A stretch of DNA of 64,000 nt from DAOUTY01 sp964453665 (GTDB taxonomy: Bacteria; Chloroflexota; Dehalococcoidia; SZUA-161). The DNA lies in NCBI GenBank assembly GCA_964453665.1, contig CAYVQT010000007.1:1-64000 (forward strand), given 5' to 3'. The notes under the pieces are model-generated. The model ran no database searches. It worked only from the letters and a program-made list of their open reading frames with translations, and was not told the origin of the DNA. The position numbers and the translations under genes were made by a program. This document shows positions 1 through 8,373 of this stretch, piece after piece. Position 1 is the stretch's first letter, and every line of letters starts with the position of its first letter.

Positions 1-306
1 ACATTGCAGTAACAGTTAGTACTCTTCACCCGAGGGAGCAGAGACTGACGGAGCTACCTACTGCCTCGCCGGAGTCCCGCAAAAGTTGGACACTGCTTGG
101 TGGGCTGTTGCCCGGGCATGGGGTGTGTATCCGATGGTTTCCATGCTGACGCAAACCGTGGGACTGAGTAACAAGAAGCCATTTTGTTCCCTTTTTAATT
201 TGCACATTAAATAACGGCTTTAACTTCATGAAACGAATATATAGCACCTTATCGCCTATCCAGGTCTACAATATGCATTCCTTAAGGGCATGTGCTTAAT
301 ACATAC

Positions 307-333
307 TTGTCCAACAGGCAATTGTGTTATAAT
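307..333 (+). promoter_or_regulatory. Possible sigma70 promoter upstream of the tRNA fragment
   Basis: A perfect -10 hexamer TATAAT lies at 328-333. A partial -35 (TTGTCC, 307-312) precedes it with a short 15-base spacer. A transcript starting near 340 would run through the hairpin at 373-399 and the tRNA-Lys fragment. The short spacer and poor -35 make this tentative. Confidence 0.35.
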
Positions 334-372
334 ACAGGCAAGTAATTCGCCAGCGAGAAGGAAAAAGGTGAT

Positions 373-399
373 ACCCTGATTCGATGAAAAAATCGGGGT
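373..399 (+). other. 9-bp hairpin
   Basis: Bases 373-381 pair with 391-399 (nine pairs including one T-G), with a nine-base loop. There is no T-run after it, so it does not look like a simple terminator. It sits between the TATAAT box and the tRNA fragment. Its role is unknown. Confidence 0.45.
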
Positions 400-450
400 G
401 GTTTTCAGAGGTCTAGCTTCAAAAACAGATTAACTAACCGCTGCTAGAAA

Positions 451-499
451 GCCCTGACTTTTAATCAGGGTGTCGTGAGTTCGAATCTCACACGGCTCA
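451..499 (+). pseudogene. 3' half of tRNA-Lys(UUU), likely attachment-site remnant
   Basis: The anticodon arm is complete: stem 453-457/465-469, loop CTTTTAA, anticodon TTT at 460-462. It is followed by a five-base variable region, a perfect T-arm (475-479/487-491 with loop TTCGAAT) and the 3' acceptor strand ACGGCTC (492-498) with discriminator A499. CCA is not encoded. The matching 5' acceptor strand (GAGCCGT) and a normal D-arm are absent upstream, so this is not a full tRNA gene. A duplicated 3' tRNA half starting at the anticodon arm is the usual product of tyrosine-recombinase integration at a tRNA. With this orientation the integrated element would lie to the left, beyond the window edge. 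Confidence 0.7.
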
Positions 500-953
500 C
501 TCTCAACTTCACCCCCCTTTACTGACATTTTGCTAACGAACTGTGTTGTAGGGGATGTCACAGGGTGGAACAAAACGGGGGTTTAGAGGGACGATCTATC
601 TACGAAATGACACAAGTCAGCACAGGATAACACCACTTCAAACGCTTTTCGAGAGCGGCATCCTTTTAGCGCAACACATCGGATTTTGCAGACCTGACTA
701 AGGTTATACTGGGCAAAGGTAAACACAGCCTTAAAAGTCATATACGTAGCTCTATCTATTGGATGACTCGGGGAGCCATTACTGTTAATACACGGCCCCT
801 TCTGCGGGCATTCCCACACATGTAGTAAGAGAACTTCGCCGCCTTAGCTGCGTGGCCTATCTGGGCGTTGCCCAAGCCCCAGCTACTCGCCTGAAACCAG
901 GGAGGGCAGCAGCAGAATGGCCGCAGACGAAGGCCTGGGAGCGATCGAGCCTT
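500..953. other. Non-coding stretch
   Basis: No convincing gene was seen between the tRNA-Lys fragment and the end of the histidine kinase gene. Short open frames here lack ribosome binding sites and recognisable sequence. Bases 1-306 likewise show nothing supportable. Confidence 0.5.
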
Positions 954-2000
954 CTACAACAGTGACTCGGTGATCACCTGGGTACCTTTGCCTGACTCCG
1001 ACCTGATTTCCAGCGTACCGGGTAAAAGCCGAGCCCGTTCGTACATTCCCACAATACCAAGCCTTCCAGCACTGGCCAAGTCTTCTATCCTTTGTGGAAC
1101 CTCAAAGCCCTTGCCGTTATCGCTCACAGTCATTCTCATGTCCTTGTCCCCGAACTCCAGTTTGATTACAACTGTAGACGCTTCGGCATGCCTTCTGATG
1201 TTGCTTAATGCCTCCTGAGCAATGCGGAATAATAGTAGCTGCGCATCATCTGAAAACGCCCGCTCAGAACCCGCCACTTGAACATGAGCCTCAATTCCAT
1301 AGTTCCTTTCCATATCCTCCGCCATCCACTCAAGTGCCGGTATCAGGCCCAGGTCATCCAATATACGTGGTCTCAAGTCCTGGGCGGAGCGCCGCAGACT
1401 CCCTAATGCCTCAAGTGCCTCACTGCGCACTTGTTCCAACTCGTTTTTAAGCGACCTGGGTAATTTGTGACCGGTCCTTGAGGTGATTTTGTCCAGGCGC
1501 TGGGCGATGAGGAGCATATGTGAGGCCACTTCGTCATGCAACTCTCGGGCGATGCGCTTCCTTTCATCCTCCTGCGCCCTCGTAATAAGTTGAACATAAA
1601 AGCGCCTGTTCTCCTGCAATTGCTCTTCTTCAGTTACATCTCTAGCGATATGCTGGAAGCCTCTTGGCTCCCCATTAACGATCACCAGGCTGGTGGCCAT
1701 CTTCATTGTCCTTACTGTCCCGTCTTTCCTGACCAATCGCTGTTCATAGGGTTGACTGATTTCCTCCCCATTAAGCAGCTTTCGTTGGACTTCTCTAGCC
1801 AGGTCCAGGGATTCCCCGGTGAGAAAATCCTTAACATTCTTGGCGAGGTATTCCCGACGAGTGAATCCAGTAAGTTTTTCACACACGCTATTCGCATCCA
1901 GGATATTACCCTTCATATCGTGAACCCATATGGCATCGCTGGCATTCTCAAACAGGTATCGATAGTTCTGCTCGGTTAGTTCGAACCCTGCTTCTACCAT
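954..2000 (-). CDS. PAS-domain sensor histidine kinase, HisKA_3 (NarL/DesK type)
   Basis: A 348-residue soluble sensor kinase. A PAS domain spans about residues 9-125. A HisKA_3 dimerisation domain follows, with the phospho-acceptor in RELHDEV (H155). The HATPase_c domain has an N-box EALSN (263-267), a G1 box DNGKGF (294-299) and a GKGT box near 337. No transmembrane segment is visible, so it should sense an intracellular signal. It overlaps the end of the upstream response regulator gene by seven bases, so the two are translationally coupled and surely partners. HisKA_3 kinases pair with LuxR/NarL-type regulators, as here. The ligand of the PAS domain cannot be read; no heme or flavin motif was recognised. 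Confidence 0.93.
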   Translation of the reverse strand: MVEAGFELTEQNYRYLFENASDAIWVHDMKGNILDANSVCEKLTGFTRREYLAKNVKDFLTGESLDLAREVQRKLLNGEEISQPYEQRLVRKDGTVRTMKMATSLVIVNGEPRGFQHIARDVTEEEQLQENRRFYVQLITRAQEDERKRIARELHDEVASHMLLIAQRLDKITSRTGHKLPRSLKNELEQVRSEALEALGSLRRSAQDLRPRILDDLGLIPALEWMAEDMERNYGIEAHVQVAGSERAFSDDAQLLLFRIAQEALSNIRRHAEASTVVIKLEFGDKDMRMTVSDNGKGFEVPQRIEDLASAGRLGIVGMYERARLLPGTLEIRSESGKGTQVITESLL

Positions 2001-2683
2001 TGGCGCCCCTCATCCTGTAGAGCATCATCAAGAGTAATGTAGCCCTCTCTCAGCCCTCTGACAATGGCATCGGTGCGGCAACCGCAACCCATTTTGTTGA
2101 AGATATTGGTCAAATGGGCTTTCACGGTGCGCAGGCTGAGGAAGAGGGCATCGGCAATATCCTTGTTGCTCATTCCCCTGGCCGCCAGTCTCAGAATCTC
2201 AGTCTCCCTGGAGGTGAGTTGCCCGGTTATATGACCCTCACTGACCCCCTGGTCTGAACCTACTACACGTCGTAAGAGCTTATGGGTTACCACCGGGTCG
2301 AGTACTGACTCGCCCGAGCGCACAGCGCGAATGGCCCCCACAATCTCACTGCCACGTGCGCTTTTCAACAGATAGCCACAAGCTCCGGCCTCTAGAAGTC
2401 CAATGATATAGCGCATTTCGCTATATGCAGTCAATATTAATACGGCAATAGCCGGACTTGCCTGCTTAATTAACTTCGTAGCCTCGATGCCACTAAGTTT
2501 GGGCATGACTATATCCATTATGATTACGTCCGGCTTCAGCTCACCAGCCAGTCTGACCGCTTCTTCACCATCACTGGCCTCGCCGACCACCTCAAAATCA
2601 TTCTCTTGCTCAAGGAGATTACGCATGCCCTCCCTTAACACTGCATGGTCATCAGCAATTACAATCCTTACTCCCGCTGTCAT
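1994..2683 (-). CDS. NarL/LuxR-family response regulator
   Basis: About 229 residues. The receiver domain (about 5-120) has acidic residues D11/D12, phospho-acceptor D57 in IIMDIVMP, T85 and K107. A C-terminal LuxR-type helix-turn-helix follows, about residues 157-205, with LTSRETEILRLAARG and the recognition helix around TVKAHL. The ATG at 2683 was chosen because it places the receiver strand (VRIVIADD) at the normal position; an upstream TTG at 2725 would add 14 unconserved residues. The gene is first in a two-gene minus-strand operon with the kinase. Targets are unknown. The divergent acetyl-CoA synthetase operon beginning at 2904 is an obvious candidate, but that is inference from position only. 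Confidence 0.92.
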   Translation of the reverse strand: MTAGVRIVIADDHAVLREGMRNLLEQENDFEVVGEASDGEEAVRLAGELKPDVIIMDIVMPKLSGIEATKLIKQASPAIAVLILTAYSEMRYIIGLLEAGACGYLLKSARGSEIVGAIRAVRSGESVLDPVVTHKLLRRVVGSDQGVSEGHITGQLTSRETEILRLAARGMSNKDIADALFLSLRTVKAHLTNIFNKMGCGCRTDAIVRGLREGYITLDDALQDEGRQW

Positions 2684-2903
2684 ATACCCTCGCTTTGCTA
2701 TCGAGCGTAATAGCTGCCAAACCAATTCTACATTATGCAGGGGACAATCTCAATGACCTCCTGGTGCGAACCTTGCGATATAGAACTTTAGGGCATATCA
2801 AGATTGCCTTTCTGTCATATGTGGATAGGGTATCAGGTCGGTGTATGACCGCCCGGAAAGCCGTATCCTACAGATAGAGCAGTGAGGAGAAGAAGGCGCA
2901 GTG

Positions 2904-3182
2904 ATGGCGCAAATGACAATCGAAAAGGAAAAGCCGAGAGGTAAGGAGACAATCCTCGAAGCGCTGGCTAGAGCTGCTGACGACAGCAAGTCCTCGGCCC
3001 AATTCGCTGACAACGTCGGGGAAGCGCCTTCTGAATATTACACTCTAACTCAGAAGGAGCTGGCTGCGCTGCTCAGCGGTGACATGAAGGAAATAGAGAG
3101 TTGGGTCGACAGGCTGGACCCGCGACACGCGACCTCGCTGCGGCGGTGCCTCAACAACAGCGAGTATAAAAATACAGGCTGA
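2904..3182 (+). CDS. Small protein of unknown function upstream of acs
   Basis: About 92 residues, acidic and helical, without membrane segments or cysteines. The family is not recognised. The ATG at 2904 follows a purine-rich GAGGAGAAGAAGG stretch; a GTG three bases earlier is an alternative. It ends 22 bases before the acetyl-CoA synthetase start and is probably co-transcribed with it. A role related to acetate activation is possible from context only. Confidence 0.6.
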   Translation: MAQMTIEKEKPRGKETILEALARAADDSKSSAQFADNVGEAPSEYYTLTQKELAALLSGDMKEIESWVDRLDPRHATSLRRCLNNSEYKNTG

Positions 3183-3204
3183 GGCTAGAAAGAGAAGGTA
3201 TCCA

Positions 3205-5199
3205 ATGGTACAAACAGCAACGAGGGAAGATGCAAGAACAATTACTTCTGTGATGGAGGAAAACAGGGTTTTCGACCCACCTGAACAATTCAGCCAGGAC
3301 GCGTATATTAAGAGCCTGGATGAATACAGGAAAATCTATCAAAGGTCTATTGAGGACCCCGAGGCATTCTGGGGAGAAGTGGCAGAGCAGCTGGACTGGT
3401 ACAAGAAGTGGGACAAGGTGCTTGTCGAGGACTTCAGTGAGGGTAAGCATCAGTGGTTTGTAGGTGGTAAGCTCAATGCCTGCTATAACTGCGTGGATAG
3501 GCACCTTAAGACCTGGAGAAAGAACAAAGCAGCACTAATCTGGGAGGGAGACATCGGCGACAGCAAGACTCTCACTTATCAGGAGCTGCATTACGAGGTA
3601 TGTAAATTTGCCAATGTGCTGGAGAAGTTTGGCGTTAAGAAAGGTGACCGGGTGTGTATCTACCTACCAATGATCCTCGAGCTGCCGGTTGCTATGCTCG
3701 CCTGTGCCAGAATCGGCGCAGTTCACAGTGTTGTCTTTGGTGGTTTCAGTGCTGAGGCATTGCGGGACAGGATGCTGGACTGCGGGGTTAAAATACTCAT
3801 TTGCGCCGATGGTTACTATCGTGGTGGTAAAGTTATCAGGAGCAAAGATAATGCCGATGCTGCCATGGAGCAATGTCCCGCAGTAAAAGACGTGATCGTG
3901 GTTAAGCGGGCTAATGCTGATGTGAAAATGAAAGAAGGGCGTGACCACTGGTGGCACGATGAGATGGATGCTGAGTGTGTCAAACCATGTCGTGAGCCCG
4001 AAGTGATGGATGCCGAGGACCCGCTATTTATTCTATATACCAGTGGCAGTACAGGAAAGCCTAAGGGCGTTCTTCATACTACTGCTGGTTACCAGGTGTA
4101 CGCTTATCAGACCTTTAAGTGGGTGTTTGATATGAGAGAAGAGGACACTTTCTGGTGCACGGCTGACATTGGCTGGATTACAGGACATAGTTATATCGTA
4201 TATGGGCCATTAGCCCTTGGCGCCGCCAGTCTCATGTTTGAAGGAGTGCCCACCTATCCGCACCCCGACAGGTTTTGGGAAATTGTAGAAAAGTATCGCG
4301 TTAATATCCTCTACACCGCTCCCACCGCCCTTCGTGCCATAATGAGAGAAGGGGATGGGTGGCCCAACAAGCGCGATTTAAGCTCTTTGCGCATTCTGGG
4401 CACGGTTGGCGAGCCTATCAACCCCGAGGCATGGATGTGGTACTACAATGTAATTGGAAAGGGTAAATGCCCAATCATGGATACCTGGTGGCAGACAGAG
4501 ACCGGTGGTCTATTGATTTCCCCCTTACCGGGAGCTACTCCCCTCAAACCTGGCTCAGCTACACTCCCGCTCCCCGGGATTGAGCCGGCGGTGGTCAGAG
4601 AGGATGGCTCTGCCGCTAATGTGAATGAGGGTGGGTACCTGGTAATTAAGAAGCCATGGCCAGGCTTGATGCGACGTGTCTACGGCGACCCGGAAAGGTT
4701 TAAGAATACCTACTTTACCCGGTTCCCCGGTGTCTACACCACGGGAGACGGGGCCAGAGTGGATGAGGATGGTTATTACTGGATAATGGGGCGAATAGAC
4801 GACGTTATCAATGTATCGGGTCATCGCCTGGGGACAGCGGAGATTGAAAGTGCTCTGGTATCCCACCAATCAGTGGCTGAAGCCGCTGTAGTTGGTATGC
4901 CTCATGAAATTAAGGGGCAGGGCGTGTATGCCTTTGTTACTCTTAACGCCGATGTTGAGAAGTCCGATACCCTGAAGAAGGAGCTTATGGCTCATGTCCG
5001 CAAGCAGATTGGACCTATAGCTACACCGGACAAGATTGATTTCGCCGACGCTCTGCCTAAGACCAGGAGCGGCAAGATTGTGAGGAGGATACTAAAGAGT
5101 ATTGCTGCTGGCGATGGCGATGACCTGGGTGACATTAGCACGCTAGGTGACCCGTCGGTAGTTTACGCTTTAATGAAGGAAAGAGATATTCACGGCTGA
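3205..5199 (+). CDS. acs: Acetyl-CoA synthetase (AMP-forming)
   Basis: A 664-residue member of the ANL superfamily, matching the usual length of Acs (about 650). It activates acetate with ATP to acetyl-AMP and then acetyl-CoA in the cytoplasm. Visible motifs are the N-terminal ACAS_N region with FWGEVAEQLDWYKKW, the P-loop YTSGSTGKPKG near residue 277, DTWWQTETGG near 425 (acetate pocket tryptophan and adenylation core), and RIDDVINVSGHRLGTAEIE (hinge). The C-terminal PKTRSGKIVRR carries catalytic K624, the lysine that is reversibly acetylated in known Acs enzymes. The start has a modest AGAAGG ribosome site. It is followed after 21 bases by a cNMP-fold protein gene, suggesting a three-gene operon starting at 2904. 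Confidence 0.97.
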   Translation: MVQTATREDARTITSVMEENRVFDPPEQFSQDAYIKSLDEYRKIYQRSIEDPEAFWGEVAEQLDWYKKWDKVLVEDFSEGKHQWFVGGKLNACYNCVDRHLKTWRKNKAALIWEGDIGDSKTLTYQELHYEVCKFANVLEKFGVKKGDRVCIYLPMILELPVAMLACARIGAVHSVVFGGFSAEALRDRMLDCGVKILICADGYYRGGKVIRSKDNADAAMEQCPAVKDVIVVKRANADVKMKEGRDHWWHDEMDAECVKPCREPEVMDAEDPLFILYTSGSTGKPKGVLHTTAGYQVYAYQTFKWVFDMREEDTFWCTADIGWITGHSYIVYGPLALGAASLMFEGVPTYPHPDRFWEIVEKYRVNILYTAPTALRAIMREGDGWPNKRDLSSLRILGTVGEPINPEAWMWYYNVIGKGKCPIMDTWWQTETGGLLISPLPGATPLKPGSATLPLPGIEPAVVREDGSAANVNEGGYLVIKKPWPGLMRRVYGDPERFKNTYFTRFPGVYTTGDGARVDEDGYYWIMGRIDDVINVSGHRLGTAEIESALVSHQSVAEAAVVGMPHEIKGQGVYAFVTLNADVEKSDTLKKELMAHVRKQIGPIATPDKIDFADALPKTRSGKIVRRILKSIAAGDGDDLGDISTLGDPSVVYALMKERDIHG

Positions 5200-5220
5200 C
5201 TTTAACAAAGGAGGAATGAC

Positions 5221-5763
5221 ATGACACAGACAGTTTGTGAGAACGCGAAGTTACCCATCCCCGCTGACACTCCCGAGGCTGAAAGAGACGGACCGAAGTC
5301 ACTATCCGAGATAGTCAAGGTGTTAGAAGGTTGTAGTGTCTTCAGTAAGCTTCCTGAGGACGAAATCCAGACGATAGCAGCTTTGTTCCGGATCGAGAGC
5401 TATGATGCCGGCGGAATCATCTTCAGGCAAGGTGATTTAGGAAAAAGAATATATTTGATAAAGGAGGGACAGGTAAGTCTTGAAAGAGAAGTTGACCTCG
5501 GGAACAGCACGGCAACGGTGACAGTTACATTACTGGGAAGGTGCAGGCTCCTGGGTTGCCATTCCTGCCTTCTGGGCGAGTGTGGCCGTCTCACAGAAAC
5601 GGCGGTGTGCCAGAAGCCGACGCAACTTATCTCAGTAGAAGCCAGAGAGCTAAGAGCCGTGTTCGAAAGAAACCCGCAATTTGCCATCAACTTGCTGAAA
5701 AAGCTCTGCTACGTGCTTCACGACAGATTGCGGGGTGCGTACGGTGCCATGGATGCCCTGTGA
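5221..5763 (+). CDS. Cyclic-nucleotide-binding-fold protein without DNA-binding domain
   Basis: 180 residues behind a strong AAAGGAGG site. A single cNMP-binding (Crp/PKA regulatory) fold covers about residues 35-165, with the typical FSKLPEDEIQ helix, YDAGGIIFRQGD turn and YLIKEGQVSL strand. There is no C-terminal helix-turn-helix, so it is not a Crp-type transcription factor. The phosphate-binding cassette region is unusual: it carries five cysteines (C108, C113, C116, C121, C130) and only a partial GE...R signature, so cAMP binding is doubtful. The cysteines could bind a metal or act as a redox switch (inference). Its position directly after acs suggests regulation of the synthetase or of acetate metabolism, as with cNMP-regulated acetyltransferases elsewhere. 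Confidence 0.8.
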   Translation: MTQTVCENAKLPIPADTPEAERDGPKSLSEIVKVLEGCSVFSKLPEDEIQTIAALFRIESYDAGGIIFRQGDLGKRIYLIKEGQVSLEREVDLGNSTATVTVTLLGRCRLLGCHSCLLGECGRLTETAVCQKPTQLISVEARELRAVFERNPQFAINLLKKLCYVLHDRLRGAYGAMDAL

Positions 5764-6062
5764 TCCATTATTATGAGGCATACTTACCAGGACTTGCACC
5801 ATGCCATCTCTGCCATCGAGTCCAATTATGGGTAGCGCAACGTTACCCAAGTTGGCAAAGGGATACGCGGTCAGACCAGTTCCCTCCCTCGATGTAAGAT
5901 CTCATCATCTGTAGTTAACCTCAGTAATAGCCTTCGCCTCTATATGTATACAACATTGAATCTTCCAATGAGCTAACTGAATGAGAGCGCAGTCCGTTTA
6001 GCGCGCTATGTTCGGGACAGCGAACGTTAAATTATCACACTTTTTTATTCTGAACCCCGGGC
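5764..6062. other. Intergenic region upstream of the corrinoid operon
   Basis: About 300 bases with no supportable gene. A weak inverted repeat (GTTCG/CGAAC, about 6009-6025) is followed within 20 bases by a run of T and might end transcription from the acs operon. No cobalamin-riboswitch-like element was recognised, although the downstream product binds a corrinoid. Confidence 0.4.
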
Positions 6063-6092
6063 TTGACAATGTTTCATTACGCTAACTACAAT
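6063..6092 (+). promoter_or_regulatory. Sigma70-type promoter of the corrinoid/methyltransferase operon
   Basis: A perfect -35 TTGACA (6063-6068) and a -10 TACAAT (6087-6092) are separated by 18 bases. Transcription would begin near 6099. The AGGGAG ribosome site (about 6111-6116) and the ATG at 6125 follow at normal distances. Confidence 0.75.
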
Positions 6093-6124
6093 CAGTCATT
6101 ACATCCACGTAGGGAGATTACAGA

Positions 6125-6769
6125 ATGTCAGATGATAGCCTGGAAAAGCTAAAAAATGGCCTGTTAGAACTTGAAATAGATATTTCGGTCAACGCTGCTG
6201 AGAAGATAGCCGCCACCGGTGACCCCCAGGTTGTTAAGAATGCCGTAGATACTTTTACCAGTGCTTTGCAGACTGTGGGAAAGAGGTTTCAAGATGGGGA
6301 ATGGTTTCTGGCTGAACTGGTATACGCCGGCGAAATATCCAAAGAAGTTATGAATGTTCTATCGCCTCTGATGGAGGCCGGAGCAATGGAAGCAGCCGGC
6401 ACAATAGCGGTGGGGACTGTCGCCGGAGATTTGCATGACCTCGGTAAAAATATCTTCGTAAGCTACGCAAAGAGCGCAGGCTTCAGTGTGGTTGATCTGG
6501 GTATCGACGTATCTACTCAGAAATTCATTGACGCTGCTAAGGAGCACAATCCTGTTGCCCTTGGAATGTCCTGCCTTCTGACCTCCACTGATATGGAAAT
6601 AGGAAAGGTTATCGAGGAGCTTAAAAGACAGAACCTGCGAGACAAAGTCAAGGTCATCATCGGTGGGGCCGCGCTTACGCAGCGGTTTGCGGACAGTGTC
6701 GGAGCGGATGCCTTTGCCGCGGATGCGATAACGGGTACAGATATCATCAAGAAATGGAGTTCCCCATAA
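6125..6769 (+). CDS. Methyltransferase-cognate corrinoid protein (MtaC/MtbC family)
   Basis: 214 residues, the usual size for this family. An N-terminal helical cap domain (about 1-88) precedes a B12-binding Rossmann-like domain. The lower axial ligand is H104 in the DLHDLGKN motif, with the supporting SCLLTST and IIGGAAL segments downstream. Such proteins carry a methyl group on a cob(I)amide between a substrate-specific methyltransferase and a second, MtaA/MtbA-like methyltransferase. The latter is encoded immediately downstream with a one-base TAATG overlap. No substrate methyltransferase (MtaB, MttB or similar) lies in the window, so the methyl donor cannot be named. Confidence 0.92.
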   Translation: MSDDSLEKLKNGLLELEIDISVNAAEKIAATGDPQVVKNAVDTFTSALQTVGKRFQDGEWFLAELVYAGEISKEVMNVLSPLMEAGAMEAAGTIAVGTVAGDLHDLGKNIFVSYAKSAGFSVVDLGIDVSTQKFIDAAKEHNPVALGMSCLLTSTDMEIGKVIEELKRQNLRDKVKVIIGGAALTQRFADSVGADAFAADAITGTDIIKKWSSP

Positions 6770-7938
6770 TGGACTTCAAGGAACGCATTCTCACCACACT
6801 GAACCACGAGGAGCCTGATCAGGTTCCGGTCGCGGGCTTCATTCTGAGCCAGGTCACCAGCAATAAAATTCTGGGGAAACCGCCTGCTGATATTGTCGCC
6901 ATGCTTGGAAACGCCGAATTGCGGAGCGGGCTCAAGGATATTATGAACGCTACCTGGCCCGAGATCATCAACAGCACCCTGGCGGACTGGTTTGAAGCCG
7001 CAATCAAGCTGGGCTGTGACGCTAACTGGACTATATACTCCCAGATGCAGGTGGTAGAAGAGCCGAAGTTTAAGCATGGTTTGGCCATGCACGATGTATG
7101 GGGGCGTGCCTGGGAGCTGACAGTGGATGAAAATGGCAACACGGACGCAAACTATATTCGTGGACTCTGCACCACTGAGAAGGAGTGGTACTCATGGGTG
7201 GAGAGAAACAAGCCACTCTATGACGAACTCATAAAGAATGTCAGAGATCATCATAAGAAGATGGCAGAAAACTACGGTGATACGATACTGGCTATAGGGT
7301 CCCTAGGCACAGGGGTGTTTGATAACACGTGGCAACCAATGGGGTTCGAGAACTTCTGTAAGTTTGTTTATCAGAAGCCGGAATTCATAAAAAAAGTCAT
7401 CGAATTTCAGACCGATCTCCTGCTCAGGCATTTGAATGCGATAATGGAATCCGGCGTTGAAGTAGTGGTGGGCGGAGATGACTTTGGACACAAAACGGGG
7501 CCGCTAATGCGTCCCGAGCAAATTGAAAAACTGTTTGGAGATAGCTACCGGCGTATCTCCGAGGCCGTACACAGCCAGAAGAAGAAATTGCTCTGGCACA
7601 CCGATGGGAATGTCTATGCCCTGCTCGAAAAATTCGTTGAGTGGGGCTTTGACGGGGTGGTAAGCCTGGAGCCCACGGCTGGCATGGAACTAGGGAAAGT
7701 CAGAGAACAAGTGGGACACAAGCTGGTCCTCGTGGGCAATCTGGATATTTCCTATCTCCTGGTCAGGGGCACCAAAGAAGAGGTGGAAGATACGGTCAGG
7801 AAGGCGATAAAGGATGCGGCCAAAGGGGGAGGCTATATCCTGTCGCCATGTAATTCCCATTCGGCGATTGACCCTACCCGACTGGAATGGATGATCGAAT
7901 CAGCACATCAATATGGAAGGTATCCGATCGCTGTATAG
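6769..7938 (+). CDS. Uroporphyrinogen decarboxylase-family methyltransferase (MtaA/CmuA-like)
   Basis: About 389 residues covering one URO-D TIM barrel. The ATG at 6769 overlaps the corrinoid gene's stop by one base and has a GGAG site inside that gene. Family members such as MtaA and MtbA move a methyl group from a corrinoid protein to a thiol or other acceptor using a zinc site of the form His-x-Cys...Cys. Here the corresponding segment reads LLWHTDGN (H277, T278, D279), with a late cysteine C361 in LSPCNSH, so the middle cysteine is replaced by aspartate. This may mean altered metal binding or another acceptor, for example tetrahydrofolate as proposed for related demethylation systems. Pairing with the adjacent corrinoid protein is well supported; the exact substrate is not. 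Confidence 0.88.
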   Translation: MDFKERILTTLNHEEPDQVPVAGFILSQVTSNKILGKPPADIVAMLGNAELRSGLKDIMNATWPEIINSTLADWFEAAIKLGCDANWTIYSQMQVVEEPKFKHGLAMHDVWGRAWELTVDENGNTDANYIRGLCTTEKEWYSWVERNKPLYDELIKNVRDHHKKMAENYGDTILAIGSLGTGVFDNTWQPMGFENFCKFVYQKPEFIKKVIEFQTDLLLRHLNAIMESGVEVVVGGDDFGHKTGPLMRPEQIEKLFGDSYRRISEAVHSQKKKLLWHTDGNVYALLEKFVEWGFDGVVSLEPTAGMELGKVREQVGHKLVLVGNLDISYLLVRGTKEEVEDTVRKAIKDAAKGGGYILSPCNSHSAIDPTRLEWMIESAHQYGRYPIAV

Positions 7939-8313
7939 AAGTTGCCATACTGAACGCTCGCTATATTACTTCAATTTTTAACCACTAAATACTCGTTGTT
8001 AGCCCCGGGCTTCCGTTCCCCCTTTCTGGAATAACGGCTCGCCTGTATACCAAAAATCCATCCGCATTCAAACGCCAAATATATACAGTTATTGAGCCGA
8101 CCCGTTTAGAAAATTGACCTCTATACCAGGTGTCCTTATTTCACGGGACCGCTCGGCGGCCGTTAACCTGTTGTTCATAATCCATCGTGCCCATAGGGGC
8201 TACTGATCTCGGCAGTTCCGACGCCTGTAATATCACTTTCGCCGAACTGTATCCCGTAGTTGACGATATCGATTCCGGGGAGGTCCATTTTTACACGCTT
8301 TGCAAACTTATCC
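7939..8313. other. Intergenic region
   Basis: No gene is supported between the methyltransferase and the RHH gene promoter. A 110-codon open frame starting at 8187 runs through the promoter and into the RHH gene in another frame and is rejected. No clear terminator was recognised. Confidence 0.4.
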
Positions 8314-8342
8314 TTGACAAAACGCAAATAATGTACTACAAT
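8314..8342 (+). promoter_or_regulatory. Strong sigma70 promoter of the RHH/TauE locus
   Basis: TTGACA (8314-8319) and TACAAT (8337-8342) are separated by an ideal 17 bases. The predicted start of transcription is near 8349, only about 25 bases before the first ATG, leaving no room for a standard Shine-Dalgarno site. Confidence 0.8.
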
Positions 8343-8368
8343 CGCATCCCAATAGCACTACGATTGTA
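8337..8368. promoter_or_regulatory. Inverted repeat overlapping the -10 box, candidate RHH operator
   Basis: TACAATCG (8337-8344) is repeated in inverted orientation as CGATTGTA (8361-8368), a perfect 8-base dyad with a 16-base spacer. The left arm contains the -10 hexamer and the right arm ends six bases before the ATG of the ribbon-helix-helix gene. That arrangement fits autorepression by the RHH protein (inference), or an RNA hairpin hiding the start codon. Confidence 0.55.
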
Positions 8369-8373
8369 TTACT

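Noticed and set aside
1..300. Small open frame on the minus strand (26-247)
   Set aside because: No ribosome site or recognisable sequence; probably chance.
360..499. tmRNA (ssrA) or intron-containing tRNA
   Set aside because: A proper anticodon arm with TTT is present, which tmRNA lacks. No matching 5' acceptor strand or intron structure was found upstream.
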